A stretch of 64,000 bases of DNA from Wenyingzhuangia marina (lineage in GTDB: Bacteria; Bacteroidota; Bacteroidia; Flavobacteriales; Flavobacteriaceae): NCBI RefSeq assembly GCF_900130035.1, contig NZ_FQXQ01000001.1:682001-746000 (forward strand), given 5' to 3'. Made by a program: the position numbers and the translations under genes. The notes beneath the pieces were generated by a model, which saw only the letters and a list, made by a program, of their open reading frames with translations, had not been told where the DNA came from and did no database searches. Of this stretch, positions 1 through 8,784 are shown piece after piece; within the stretch, counting starts at the first letter, position 1, and the number at the start of each line of letters is the position of its first letter.

Positions 1-494
1 CTTTAGAATTTGGAATAGATGTAGTAATACAATTACCAGCTAGCGATTCTTTCGTAAAAAAGAAAATTTACACTCTTTTAAAGCCTAAAAAAGAGATAGA
101 AGAGAATAAGCTTCAAAAAGAAATTTATGAAATTCTTAGTAAAGAAAACACGCAACAAACTTCTAATGACAAACTCTTAAAAAAATCATTAGAAGTGATT
201 AAAAAAGAATTGTCTAATCATAACTTTAATGTAGAAATGTTAATTGATGAGTTGGGCGTTTCTAGAGTTAAATGTTATAGGCTTTTTAAAGAAGCATTAA
301 AACAATCACCTTCGGATGTTATTACATCACTTAGATTTCAAAAAGCAGAATATTTGTTAAAATATAAAAACTTAAACATTTCAGAAATAAGTTTTGAGTG
401 TGGTTTTAATGATCCTAAGTATTTTGGAAAATCATTTAAAAAACAATTCGGGGTAAGTCCAAAAGTATACAAGGAACAAAATTCAATATTATAA
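1..494 (+). CDS. AraC-family C-terminal part of a regulator, probably a hybrid two-component (HTCS-like) protein; 5' end outside the window
   Basis: The reading frame is open from the left edge (first full codon at 3) to the stop at 492-494, so the gene begins outside the window; the GTG at 195 is internal. The last ~100 residues are an AraC-type double helix-turn-helix, with the second-helix signature ISEISFECGFNDPKYFGKSF and the typical end FGVSPKVYKEQ. The residues before it (GIDVVIQLP, then a helix) resemble the end of a response-regulator receiver domain joined to the DNA-binding domain, as in hybrid two-component regulators that control SusCD loci. The usual Lys-Pro pair of a receiver reads Leu-Pro here. 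It lies 179 bp upstream of a susC-like gene on the same strand, so it probably controls that locus. The family call for the HTH is firm; the HTCS architecture is inferred because the sensor part is not visible. Confidence 0.85.
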   Translation, partial: LEFGIDVVIQLPASDSFVKKKIYTLLKPKKEIEENKLQKEIYEILSKENTQQTSNDKLLKKSLEVIKKELSNHNFNVEMLIDELGVSRVKCYRLFKEALKQSPSDVITSLRFQKAEYLLKYKNLNISEISFECGFNDPKYFGKSFKKQFGVSPKVYKEQNSIL

Positions 495-508
495 GTATTA
501 CTGTAGGA

Positions 509-540
509 TTAACCCTGTGTTAATTGAACGTTAGTGTAAC
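509..540. promoter_or_regulatory. Candidate operator, copy A (TTAAC-N5-GTTAA followed by GTTA-GTG-TAAC)
   Basis: Two adjacent inverted repeats lie here: TTAAC CCTGT GTTAA at 509-523 and GTTA GTG TAAC at 530-540. Both recur unchanged in their arms at 5647-5661 and 5668-5678, at the same distance (151 bp for the first) from the second susC start, while the spacer bases differ. Conservation of the arms with drift of the spacers suggests a regulator binding site, most simply for the adjacent AraC-type protein. This is inference from pattern only. Confidence 0.5.
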
Positions 541-636
541 CAAAGCACTCCTTTTTTGATCTTTTTTTCAATTCAATTTGAAGCGATATTACCCCATCGG
601 AATATAAAATCACCACCTTCTTTTTGGACTAGGATC

Positions 637-644
637 TACATTTA
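637..644 (+). promoter_or_regulatory. Possible -7 element TACATTTA of the first susC
   Basis: TACATTTA matches the Bacteroidota -7 consensus TAnnTTTG except at the last base. It ends 29 bp before the susC start, exactly where the second copy has a perfect TACATTTG. No clear -33 TTG is visible at the right distance, which would fit an activator-dependent promoter. Confidence 0.4.
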
Positions 645-673
645 AGGATCGAATTATTAAAACGATTTTTTAA

Positions 674-3600
674 ATGAAAAAAGTGTATTTATTTTTATTG
701 ATGACCATAGGACTTGTATCCCTTTCTATGGCTCAAGTATCTGTAAGCGGAACAGTTGTTTCCAAAACAGATAGAACTCCTATACCAGGAGCATACGTTG
801 TTCTTAAAGGACAATCAGTCATATCAACCATCACCGATTTTGATGGAAATTTTGTTCTTGAATTAAAACAGGACAAAGGAACTTTAGAAATCACCTATTT
901 AGGGTATCAAACCCAAAGTATTGATTTTTCTGGAAATCAAAAATTAACAATTGCTCTTAAAGAAGAGTCTAATAGTTTAGAAGAAGTTGTCTTAATTGGT
1001 TATGGTTCTTCTAGTAAAAAGAGTGTTACAACTTCCATATCAAAAATTGAAGATGTAAAGTCTATTGCTACAAGGCCTGTAAATAATGTTTCTGATTTTT
1101 TACAAGGTAGAGCACCGGGTGTTACTGTTTTATCAGATGGTGGAGATCCAACAGCATCTCCTAAAATTGTGATTAGAGGAACTGGTTCTCTTTCTAACGA
1201 AACACCTTTAACTGTTGTTGATGGAGTTCCATATTATGGTCCTGCAATTAATCCTAATGATATTGCTTCTATTTCTATATTAAAAGATGCAGCTTCAGCT
1301 TCTATTTATGGAGCACAAGCGGCTTCAGGAGTTATTGTTATTGAAACTAAAAAAGGTAAAACAGGAAAACCTCAAATTAGTTTTGATGCTTATACTGCTT
1401 ATCAAAGTGCAACAAATTTACCTACCCCTTTAAATGCCAAAGAACAAGCAGATGTTTATAATTTAGCGGCTGATAATGCTGGAGTTCCTAGACAAGCTTC
1501 TCATGATGCTTCTGTGAATCCTTGGGGACAAACTACTAGAACCAATTGGATTGATGAAGTTTTTAGAACTGCTCCAACTTATAATGCAAATTTAAGTATT
1601 AGTGGGGCTACAGATAAAATTAACTATTTAACTTCTTTTGGGTATAACAAAAAAGAAGGGGTGTTAATTGGGAATGATTTTGAAAGATATTCTTTTAGAG
1701 TAAAAACTGATATAGACTTGTCTGATAAAATTAAGGTAGGAGAAAATGTTTATTTTTCTAAATCTAACGCTAATGGTTTTGCAGAAACAGCAGGAAACAC
1801 ACAAGGTGTAATTACTAATGCTATGTGGATGCCTTCTGCTGCTCCAGTTTATGATTCTAATGGAAACTATAGCGGTACGGTGCCAAGTGATAGACCAGAT
1901 TTACTTCCTTTTGCAGGAGCTTATGGAGATGTATACAATCCTGTTGCTTTATTAAAAAGACCAACTACAACACAGCTAAATTCTTTTGTAAATGCAAACA
2001 CCTACATAGATTATGAGGTTGTCAAAGGATTAAACTTTAAGTCAACATATTCTTACAGCTTAAGAAATGATAATTATAAACGTTTTTCACCTAGAATACC
2101 AGAAATAGGTAGAACTAATACTAAAAATTCTTTAGAGCAATCTAATGCAATTACCAATAAGTGGATTTGGAGCAATCAATTATCTTATAAAAAATATTTT
2201 GGAGCGCACAGTCTAGATGCAACAGCTATTTATTCAGCACAAAAAACAGATTATGAGTATTTTGGAGCTATTGGATATGATTTTGACGATGAAAACGCAT
2301 ACAATCAATATTTAGGAAATGCTAAAAATTCTCCAAATAGAGCGGTACTTAAATCAGACGTTTTTGAAGATGCATTAAGTTCTGCCATAGGTAGGGTAAT
2401 GTATAATTACAAAAACAAATATTTTGTTACAGGAAGTATTCGTAGAGATCAAACTTCAAGATTAGCTAAAGACAATCAAGTAGGATATTTTCCTTCAGGA
2501 TCTGCTGGTTGGGCCATTTCAGAAGAAGATTTTTTTAATGTAGAAGCTATTGATAATTTAAAGCTTAGAGCTTCTTGGGGACAAATAGGAAACATTAATT
2601 CTGTAGGGTATTACTCATACAATGTTCCTTTATCATCCTACAATGTTATTGTTAACGGGAATGGTGATTTAAATGCTCAAGGTATTTCTTTAAATCAATT
2701 GTCTAATCCTAATTTAACCTGGGAGACTTCAGAATCTTATGACCTAGGTTTAGATGCTACTTTGTTTAATAGAAAGTTGTCATTAACCGTAGATTACTTT
2801 AAGAAAACCACAAAAGGAATGATTTTGCCAGGTTTATCAGACAGTCATCAAGGAGCGGATGCTGCTTATGTAAATGCAGGTAAAGTTGAGAACTCTGGTT
2901 TTGAATTTACCGTAACTTATAAAGATGCCATTGGTGATTTAGATTATTCTATTGGGGCAAATGCATCAACTCTTAGTAACAAGTTATTAAATCTAGATGG
3001 TTATAATAACAATGGTATTGATTATGTGGTACATGGCGATAATTATAAAAATATTTTAACACCCTTTAGGTCTTCTGTTGGAGAACAATTATTTTCTAAT
3101 TTTTTAGTGCCTTATATGGGTGTTTTCCAATCGCAGTCTGAGATAGATGCCTACACAAAAGATGGGAGCTTAATTCAGCCTAACGCCGTTCCTGGAGATT
3201 TTAAATTTAAAGACAGTAATAATGATGGGAAAATAGATGCGAATGATAGGGTGTTTATGGGGAGTTATTTACCAAAAGTAACCTATAACTTTAATCTTAA
3301 TTTAAATTACAAAGGCTTTGATTTAGCTTTAATACTTCAAGGAGTTGGAAAGGTAAACATATTTAATGCTCAAAAATATACAGCATATAACGCATCTTTA
3401 AATGGCTTTAATTTAGATAACCGAGTATTAAACGCATGGAGCCCTACAAATAAAAATACTAACATTCCTAGAGTTTCTACAAAAGATGAAAATCTTAATT
3501 ATCAAACCAACTCTAGTTGGTATTTAGAAAACGGAGCTTATTTAAGGTTAAAGAATATCAACTTAGGTTATACCCTTCCTGAAGACATTATTTATGGTTC

Positions 3601-3748
3601 TAGCCTACGCTTGTTTATATCAGCTGAAAATGTGTTTACTTCTACAAAATATTCAGGAATAAATCCAGAAGTAGGTGGTAAAGGAATGGATTTAGGTAAG
3701 TACCCCGTTCCTAGAATTATTTCAGCAGGATTATCTCTAAAACTTTAA
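674..3748 (+). CDS. SusC-like TonB-dependent outer-membrane transporter (first pair)
   Basis: A protein of 1024 residues with a signal peptide ending near SMAQ (residue ~21), a carboxypeptidase-regulatory-like beta-sandwich (residues ~25-105), the motif EEVVLIGYG that precedes the plug in SusC/RagA proteins, a plug (~115-225, with DAASASIYGAQAASGVIVI) and a large 22-strand-type barrel ending in an aromatic-rich strand. SusC proteins import ligands captured by the SusD lid using TonB energy. A susD-like gene follows after 33 bp. Its N-terminal ~65 residues are nearly the same as those of the second SusC in this window, whereas the barrels differ, so the two probably import different substrates. 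The substrate cannot be read from sequence; nearby phosphatases suggest a phosphorylated compound. Confidence 0.95.
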   Translation: MKKVYLFLLMTIGLVSLSMAQVSVSGTVVSKTDRTPIPGAYVVLKGQSVISTITDFDGNFVLELKQDKGTLEITYLGYQTQSIDFSGNQKLTIALKEESNSLEEVVLIGYGSSSKKSVTTSISKIEDVKSIATRPVNNVSDFLQGRAPGVTVLSDGGDPTASPKIVIRGTGSLSNETPLTVVDGVPYYGPAINPNDIASISILKDAASASIYGAQAASGVIVIETKKGKTGKPQISFDAYTAYQSATNLPTPLNAKEQADVYNLAADNAGVPRQASHDASVNPWGQTTRTNWIDEVFRTAPTYNANLSISGATDKINYLTSFGYNKKEGVLIGNDFERYSFRVKTDIDLSDKIKVGENVYFSKSNANGFAETAGNTQGVITNAMWMPSAAPVYDSNGNYSGTVPSDRPDLLPFAGAYGDVYNPVALLKRPTTTQLNSFVNANTYIDYEVVKGLNFKSTYSYSLRNDNYKRFSPRIPEIGRTNTKNSLEQSNAITNKWIWSNQLSYKKYFGAHSLDATAIYSAQKTDYEYFGAIGYDFDDENAYNQYLGNAKNSPNRAVLKSDVFEDALSSAIGRVMYNYKNKYFVTGSIRRDQTSRLAKDNQVGYFPSGSAGWAISEEDFFNVEAIDNLKLRASWGQIGNINSVGYYSYNVPLSSYNVIVNGNGDLNAQGISLNQLSNPNLTWETSESYDLGLDATLFNRKLSLTVDYFKKTTKGMILPGLSDSHQGADAAYVNAGKVENSGFEFTVTYKDAIGDLDYSIGANASTLSNKLLNLDGYNNNGIDYVVHGDNYKNILTPFRSSVGEQLFSNFLVPYMGVFQSQSEIDAYTKDGSLIQPNAVPGDFKFKDSNNDGKIDANDRVFMGSYLPKVTYNFNLNLNYKGFDLALILQGVGKVNIFNAQKYTAYNASLNGFNLDNRVLNAWSPTNKNTNIPRVSTKDENLNYQTNSSWYLENGAYLRLKNINLGYTLPEDIIYGSSLRLFISAENVFTSTKYSGINPEVGGKGMDLGKYPVPRIISAGLSLKL

Positions 3749-3781
3749 ATAGAATCAATAATTATTGAAATCGATAAAAAA

Positions 3782-5377
3782 ATGAACAGAAATATTTTTA
3801 AAATAACAAGTGTGTTATTATTAATGCTTGTTGGATTTTCGGTAACCTCTTGTAGTGAAGACTTTACTGATTTTCAACCTCATGGAAACACCTCTTCTGG
3901 TAACTTTTGGAAAACACAAGAAGATGCAGAAAAAGCTGCAAATGGCTTATATTTTTACATGAAAGATGAGGATATGTTTTCTAGAGGATTTATGTGGTAT
4001 ATAAATGCATCAGATGATATCATTACAGGACGTATCAAAGGTTTTGCAGACAACACTAAGAATTTTATTTTAGATGGTAATGAAGATGGATTAAAATGGA
4101 TGTATCCTCAAAGTTTTAAAATCATTAGAAGAGCAAATGATATATTAGCCAATGTTCCTAATATGAATTTTGATGAGGCTACTAAAAACAGAATCTTAGG
4201 TGAAGCTTATTTTATGAGAGCTTTTCATTATCATCTTTTAGCATATCACTATGGTGATGATAAAAGTGGAGGAATTCCAATCATTACAGAAGAAAATATG
4301 AATGCAACAGCTGGTAGTTTTAAAAGACCTGCAAGTGTTGTTGATAATTACAAACAAATTGTAGAAGATTTACAAAAAGCTGCTGATTTATTGCCATTAA
4401 TTAATGATTATAGCGATGCAGATAAAGGTAGAGCAAATAAGGATGCTGCTTTAGCTTACATGGCAAAAACCTATTTATACTGGGCACAATTTGATGCCAC
4501 TAAATATGTAGATGCAGTTAAAGCTTGTGATGCGGTTACAAATTCAGGATCAGGAAGAGCCTTGTTTACTGTTGGAAATAATAACCCTAAAGAAGATTAT
4601 AGAAAATTACATAGTCATTTAAGTAACTGGAGTTCAGAATACATTTGGAGTGTAAACTCAGGGGTGCAATCTGGAAGTAAATTGCCAGGTGTTATGTTAG
4701 AAAACAAAGGTTGGGGAGTATACAATGGTTGGGGATATTACCAACCAACAGAAGAGTTGTATCAAGAATTTGAAGAAGGAGATCCTAGAAGAGAAGTAAC
4801 AATTCTTAAGTTTGGAGATGAGTTTCCATACTTTGGGGAAACAAAAAAATATCAATCATCAAATTCATTGTCAGGTTTTCAATTCAATAAATACATGTAT
4901 GAATATGCTGAAAAAGATGCAATAGGAGTTGATTTAAATTCAAATGGGGATGATCCTTCGACCACTTATAATGTGCCTTTATTGCGTTATGCAGAAATTT
5001 TATTAATCAAAGCTGAAGCTTTGATTATGCAAGGTAAAAATGGAGATGTTCCTTTAAATTTAGTAAGAGAAAGAGTAGGTTTAGCTCCTAAGACAAATGC
5101 TACTATGGAGGATTTAAAGCATGAGCGAAGAGTAGAATTAGCTGCTGAATTTGCTGATCGACATTTTGATTTGGTTCGATGGGGTGATGCAAAATCGGTA
5201 TATAGTAAACCACTTCATGGAAGAATTCATGAAGATGCCTCTAATCCAGATTCAGCTTATGAAGTAAAAGAAGTTTGGCCAGCAAGAAATTTTGACCCGA
5301 CATATATGAATGTATGGATAATTCCTCAAAGTGTAATTAACTCTTCAGGAATTCCACAAAATAAAGGTTGGGATTAA
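3782..5377 (+). CDS. SusD/RagB-like substrate-binding lipoprotein (first pair)
   Basis: A protein of 531 residues with a lipoprotein signal (VTSC, lipidated Cys24), the N-terminal TPR-like SusD region with AYFMRAFHYHLLAYHYGD near residue 140, and the C-terminal RagB/SusD signature (HERRVELAAEFADRHFDLVR near residue 445). SusD proteins sit on the cell surface and form a lid over their SusC partner. It is in the same operon as the susC-like gene upstream, and a strong terminator follows directly. Ligand unknown. Confidence 0.95.
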   Translation: MNRNIFKITSVLLLMLVGFSVTSCSEDFTDFQPHGNTSSGNFWKTQEDAEKAANGLYFYMKDEDMFSRGFMWYINASDDIITGRIKGFADNTKNFILDGNEDGLKWMYPQSFKIIRRANDILANVPNMNFDEATKNRILGEAYFMRAFHYHLLAYHYGDDKSGGIPIITEENMNATAGSFKRPASVVDNYKQIVEDLQKAADLLPLINDYSDADKGRANKDAALAYMAKTYLYWAQFDATKYVDAVKACDAVTNSGSGRALFTVGNNNPKEDYRKLHSHLSNWSSEYIWSVNSGVQSGSKLPGVMLENKGWGVYNGWGYYQPTEELYQEFEEGDPRREVTILKFGDEFPYFGETKKYQSSNSLSGFQFNKYMYEYAEKDAIGVDLNSNGDDPSTTYNVPLLRYAEILLIKAEALIMQGKNGDVPLNLVRERVGLAPKTNATMEDLKHERRVELAAEFADRHFDLVRWGDAKSVYSKPLHGRIHEDASNPDSAYEVKEVWPARNFDPTYMNVWIIPQSVINSSGIPQNKGWD

Positions 5378-5392
5378 TTTGGGTTTATCTTA

Positions 5393-5425
5393 AAAAAAGG
5401 TGCTATGAAAATAGCACCTTTTTTA
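5393..5425 (+). terminator. Intrinsic terminator after the first susCD pair
   Basis: The hairpin AAAGGTGCTAT-GAAA-ATAGCACCTTT is followed by a T run, 15 bp after the susD stop. It closes the first susCD operon. Confidence 0.9.
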
Positions 5426-5530
5426 TTGTTTAATCTTTTTTAACGGTTTAACAGTATAGTACTAAAACCAATGGATGTATGTTTTTTGCTTCTGCGTTTA
5501 ACAAATAAATAGAATAGGGTTTTATAGAGG

Positions 5531-5632
5531 TATTAGAAATAATCTTAGGGTGTTTTAAGAATTTTAAATACAATCAAAAGTTTTTTAAAAGCAAGTCCAA
5601 AAGTATAAAAAGAACAAAATTTAATATTATAA
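5531..5632 (+). pseudogene. Decayed remnant of the AraC-type regulator 3' end
   Basis: This stretch aligns with the end of the regulator at ~385-494. The last codons translate as KSFLKASPKV-stop-KEQNLIL-stop, against KSFKKQFGVSPKVYKEQNSIL-stop in the intact gene: about four residues are deleted and a Tyr codon has become TAA (5606-5608). Further upstream the resemblance continues only in fragments such as TTAGAAATAATCTTAGGGTG. The final TAA (5630-5632) sits at the same distance from the second susC as the real stop does from the first. The rest of 5426-5530 shows nothing recognisable. Confidence 0.75.
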
Positions 5633-5646
5633 GTATTACTGTAGGA

Positions 5647-5678
5647 TTAACCCAGTGTTAATACAATGTTAGTGTAAC
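5647..5678. promoter_or_regulatory. Candidate operator, copy B
   Basis: TTAAC CCAGT GTTAA (5647-5661) and GTTA GTG TAAC (5668-5678) repeat the elements at 509-540, with identical arms and the same spacing to the following susC start. Confidence 0.5.
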
Positions 5679-5774
5679 AAAAATCCTCCTTTTTAGTGTT
5701 TTATGACCACTTTTTAGATCAAATTTTACCCCCTTTGGAATATAAAATTACCCCATTTAGCAAGGTCTTAAATC

Positions 5775-5782
5775 TACATTTG
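5775..5782 (+). promoter_or_regulatory. -7 promoter element TACATTTG of the second susC
   Basis: A perfect match to TAnnTTTG, ending 29 bp before the ATG, which implies a leader of about 20 nt. No strong -33 TTG is visible. Confidence 0.5.
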
Positions 5783-5811
5783 AGCACCGAATTATAAAAC
5801 TAATTTTTTAA

Positions 5812-8766
5812 ATGAAAAAAGCGTATTTATTTTTATTGATGACTATAGGATGTATATCCCTTTCTATGGCTCAAGTCTCTGTTAGCGGAACAGTAGTTTC
5901 CGAAGCAGATAAAACTCCTATACCAGGAGCATATGTGGTTCTAAAAGGACAAACAGGAACATCAACCATTACAGATTTTGATGGGAATTTTATATTAAAC
6001 GTAAAAGAAAATAAAGGAATTTTAGAGATTTCTTATTTAGGATATTCCACTAAAAGTGTAAGTTTTGTAGGAAGTCAAAACTTAAAAATTACTTTAAAAG
6101 AAGAAGCTAGTGGTTTAGATGAGGTCGTATTGGTAGGATATGGTTCTCAAAAGAAATCAGATGTTACAGGTTCTATTGCTTCTGTAAAAAGTGAAGATTT
6201 TAACAAAGGAGTGGTAACCAATCCTGGTCAATTGTTACAAGGTAAAGTGGCGGGTGTTAATGTGTCTAGCGCTAGTGGTGAGCCAGGGTCTGGTCAAGAT
6301 ATTGTAGTTCGTGGAGTAGGTAGTTTACGCTCTGGTACAACACCTCTTTATGTGGTAGATGGTTTTGCAATTGATAATTCAGGAAACGGAGTTCCAACCA
6401 ATCCACTAAACTTTATCAATCCCCAAGATATTGCTAGTATTGATGTGTTAAAAGATGCATCGGCAGCAGCAATCTATGGAGCGAGAGCAGCCAATGGAGT
6501 AATTGTAATTACTACTAAAAAAGGAAAGTCTGGAGTATCTCAAATCAATCTAACTTTATCTACAGCATTGTCTTCAATAGCTAATAAAGTTGACGTTTTT
6601 GGAGCAGATGAATTTCGTAAACAAGTAGTCGCTGTTGGTGGTGATCTTTCAGATGGTGGTTCAAATACAGATTGGCAAAACGAATTAACAAGAGCAGCAG
6701 TTTCTAACAAAACAAATTTATCTATGAGTGGAGGTTCAGACCAATCTTCATATTTTGGATCTGTAGGAGTAGAAGATATTCAAGGAATTTTAAATAATAA
6801 CAATTTAAAAAGATATTCTGCAAAAGTAAACTTATCACAAAAAGCAATTGATAATCGTTTAAAAATAGATTTTAATTTAACAACTTCTAGAACGGAAAAT
6901 CAAAGATCGGATGCAGGATCAATGGTGGTAAGCATGTTAGAGTTAAATCCTACAGTACCTGTTTATACAAATGGTGTTCCTACAGATTTAGGAGACAGAA
7001 CAAACCCAAAAGTTACAGAATCTATTTACGGAGATTACTCTTATAACAACCGTATATTGGCTAATATTGCTCCTTCTTTTGAAATTATAAAAGGGTTAAC
7101 GTACAAATTAAATTTAGGAGTAGATTATTCCACAACCAATAGAGATGTGCAAACGTTGCCTTATAAAGAGGCTGGAGTAACTCAAGGATTTTTGGATACT
7201 TATGTAAATACAAACAAGAATACACAAGTAGAAAATACTTTAACTTACACACTTAAGAAGAATGGACATGATTTTACCTTGTTAGTAGGACAATCATTTC
7301 AAGAAAACTTAAATACTTATAAAGGTTGGTCCTACGATGGCTATCCGGAAAACGGTGTGGAGCCAAGATATCAAATGAGTTTGGGTAATTTAACTGGAGA
7401 TTCTTCTTCTGCAAATACCAATCAATTACAATCTTTTTTCGGAAGATTAAACTATGGTTATGATAACAAATATTTATTTACAGCTACTATGCGTGCTGAT
7501 GGTTCTTCAAAGTTTGGAGAAAATAATAAGTACGGATACTTTCCTTCTGTAGCGGTAGGTTGGAATATTGCTAAGGAAGATTTTATGAAAGATAGTTCTA
7601 TCAATAATTTAAAATTAAGATTTAGCTGGGGACAAACAGGTAATCAAGAAATTCCATCAAAAATTACCAAAGCAAGTTATGGTGAAAGCGGTGAGGATAA
7701 TGACATTTATCCCTTAGATGGAAGTGTTGTTAATAAAAGTGATTACCCTTTAGGATTGGTATATAGTCGTACTGCTAATCCAAATCTTCAATGGGAGGTT
7801 TCTACACAAACCAACTTAGGGTTAGATTTTGGATTGATGAACAATAAGTTGTCGGGTACGTTAGATGTTTTTAATAAAATATCAGACAACATTATTTTAA
7901 ATGCTATTACAACAGACCCAATCAACCCAACACCAACTTATTGGATTAACATTCCTAACATGGAAATCAAAAATACAGGGGTAGAATTGGCTTTAGATTA
8001 TCAAAGTGATAGAAGAAAAGACTTTTCTTATAATGTTGGAGGAAATTTTTCGTACACAAAAAATGAAGTAAGCAATTCTCCTTATCAAGTGTTTGCAACA
8101 GGAGCTGCACAAGGATCTGGACAAAGTGGAGCAACTATTAATGGTTATATCAATGGAGAATCTATAGGAACATTTTATATGCGTGAATTTACTGGAATTG
8201 ATGACCAAGGGTTTAGTGTATATAAAGATATGAATAACGATGGAACTATTGATGATAGAGATAGAGCTGCCGCAGGAAGTGCTTTACCTGACTATATGTA
8301 TGCATTCTACCTAAATTTTGTATATAAAAGCTTTGATTTAGGGTTGAATTTTAATGGTGCAGGTGGTAATAAAATATACAACCACACAAGAATGTCTTCT
8401 TTTAATATTGGAAACATTCAAGGATCTTCAAATACAACTAATCAAGCAATAGAGTTCTTAAATGAATCTCCTCAAAATGCAAATTCAGTATCAACCCGTT
8501 ATTTAGAAAATGGAGATTTCTTAAGATTAAACAATGCAACTTTAGGATATAATTTAAACCCTAAAACTATTGGGATTGGTCAATGGGTAAAAAACATTAG
8601 GCTTTCGTTAACAGGACAAAACTTATTTGTAATTACAGATTATAAAGGGTTTGATCCACAGGTAAATACAGGAAGTCAATCAGGAGGAATTAAAACATTT
8701 GGAATTGATTACTACTCATATCCAAAAGCCAGAACTTTTTTATTTGGATTAAACGTATCATTCTAA
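5812..8766 (+). CDS. SusC-like TonB-dependent outer-membrane transporter (second pair)
   Basis: A protein of 984 residues with the same architecture as the first SusC: signal peptide (ends SMAQ), carboxypeptidase-regulatory-like domain, DEVVLVGYGS before the plug, plug with DASAAAIYGARAANGVIVIT, then the barrel. The start is fixed by the repeated leader and by the signal peptide. The N-terminal region is close to that of the first SusC but the plug and barrel have diverged, as expected for a duplicated or recombined promoter-plus-N-terminus feeding a different barrel. The partner susD-like gene begins 18 bp downstream. Confidence 0.95.
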   Translation: MKKAYLFLLMTIGCISLSMAQVSVSGTVVSEADKTPIPGAYVVLKGQTGTSTITDFDGNFILNVKENKGILEISYLGYSTKSVSFVGSQNLKITLKEEASGLDEVVLVGYGSQKKSDVTGSIASVKSEDFNKGVVTNPGQLLQGKVAGVNVSSASGEPGSGQDIVVRGVGSLRSGTTPLYVVDGFAIDNSGNGVPTNPLNFINPQDIASIDVLKDASAAAIYGARAANGVIVITTKKGKSGVSQINLTLSTALSSIANKVDVFGADEFRKQVVAVGGDLSDGGSNTDWQNELTRAAVSNKTNLSMSGGSDQSSYFGSVGVEDIQGILNNNNLKRYSAKVNLSQKAIDNRLKIDFNLTTSRTENQRSDAGSMVVSMLELNPTVPVYTNGVPTDLGDRTNPKVTESIYGDYSYNNRILANIAPSFEIIKGLTYKLNLGVDYSTTNRDVQTLPYKEAGVTQGFLDTYVNTNKNTQVENTLTYTLKKNGHDFTLLVGQSFQENLNTYKGWSYDGYPENGVEPRYQMSLGNLTGDSSSANTNQLQSFFGRLNYGYDNKYLFTATMRADGSSKFGENNKYGYFPSVAVGWNIAKEDFMKDSSINNLKLRFSWGQTGNQEIPSKITKASYGESGEDNDIYPLDGSVVNKSDYPLGLVYSRTANPNLQWEVSTQTNLGLDFGLMNNKLSGTLDVFNKISDNIILNAITTDPINPTPTYWINIPNMEIKNTGVELALDYQSDRRKDFSYNVGGNFSYTKNEVSNSPYQVFATGAAQGSGQSGATINGYINGESIGTFYMREFTGIDDQGFSVYKDMNNDGTIDDRDRAAAGSALPDYMYAFYLNFVYKSFDLGLNFNGAGGNKIYNHTRMSSFNIGNIQGSSNTTNQAIEFLNESPQNANSVSTRYLENGDFLRLNNATLGYNLNPKTIGIGQWVKNIRLSLTGQNLFVITDYKGFDPQVNTGSQSGGIKTFGIDYYSYPKARTFLFGLNVSF

Positions 8767-8784
8767 TCAAAAAATATTTTAAAA

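Larger units (their letters stand above)
453..869 (+). repeat. Direct repeat copy A: regulator 3' end, leader and susC start
   Basis: This segment runs from the last codons of the AraC-type regulator through the leader and the first ~65 codons of the first susC. It recurs at 5591-6007 with a constant offset of 5,138 bp. The distance from regulator stop to susC start is 179 bp in both copies. Similarity is highest around 488-540 and over the signal peptide and carboxypeptidase-regulatory-like domain, and fades downstream in the plug and barrel. Confidence 0.8.
5591..6007 (+). repeat. Direct repeat copy B: regulator remnant, leader and second susC start
   Basis: Counterpart of 453-869. The leader has accumulated substitutions but no net length change between the remnant stop and the ATG at 5812. 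With the pseudogene this explains most of the 434-bp gene-free interval 5378-5811: terminator, an anonymous AT-rich stretch (about 5426-5530), regulator remnant and duplicated promoter region. Confidence 0.8.

Noticed and set aside
195-494. A separate 99-residue AraC-like gene starting at GTG 195
   Set aside because: The frame is open to the left edge and encodes a receiver-like end before it, so this is the 3' part of a longer gene.
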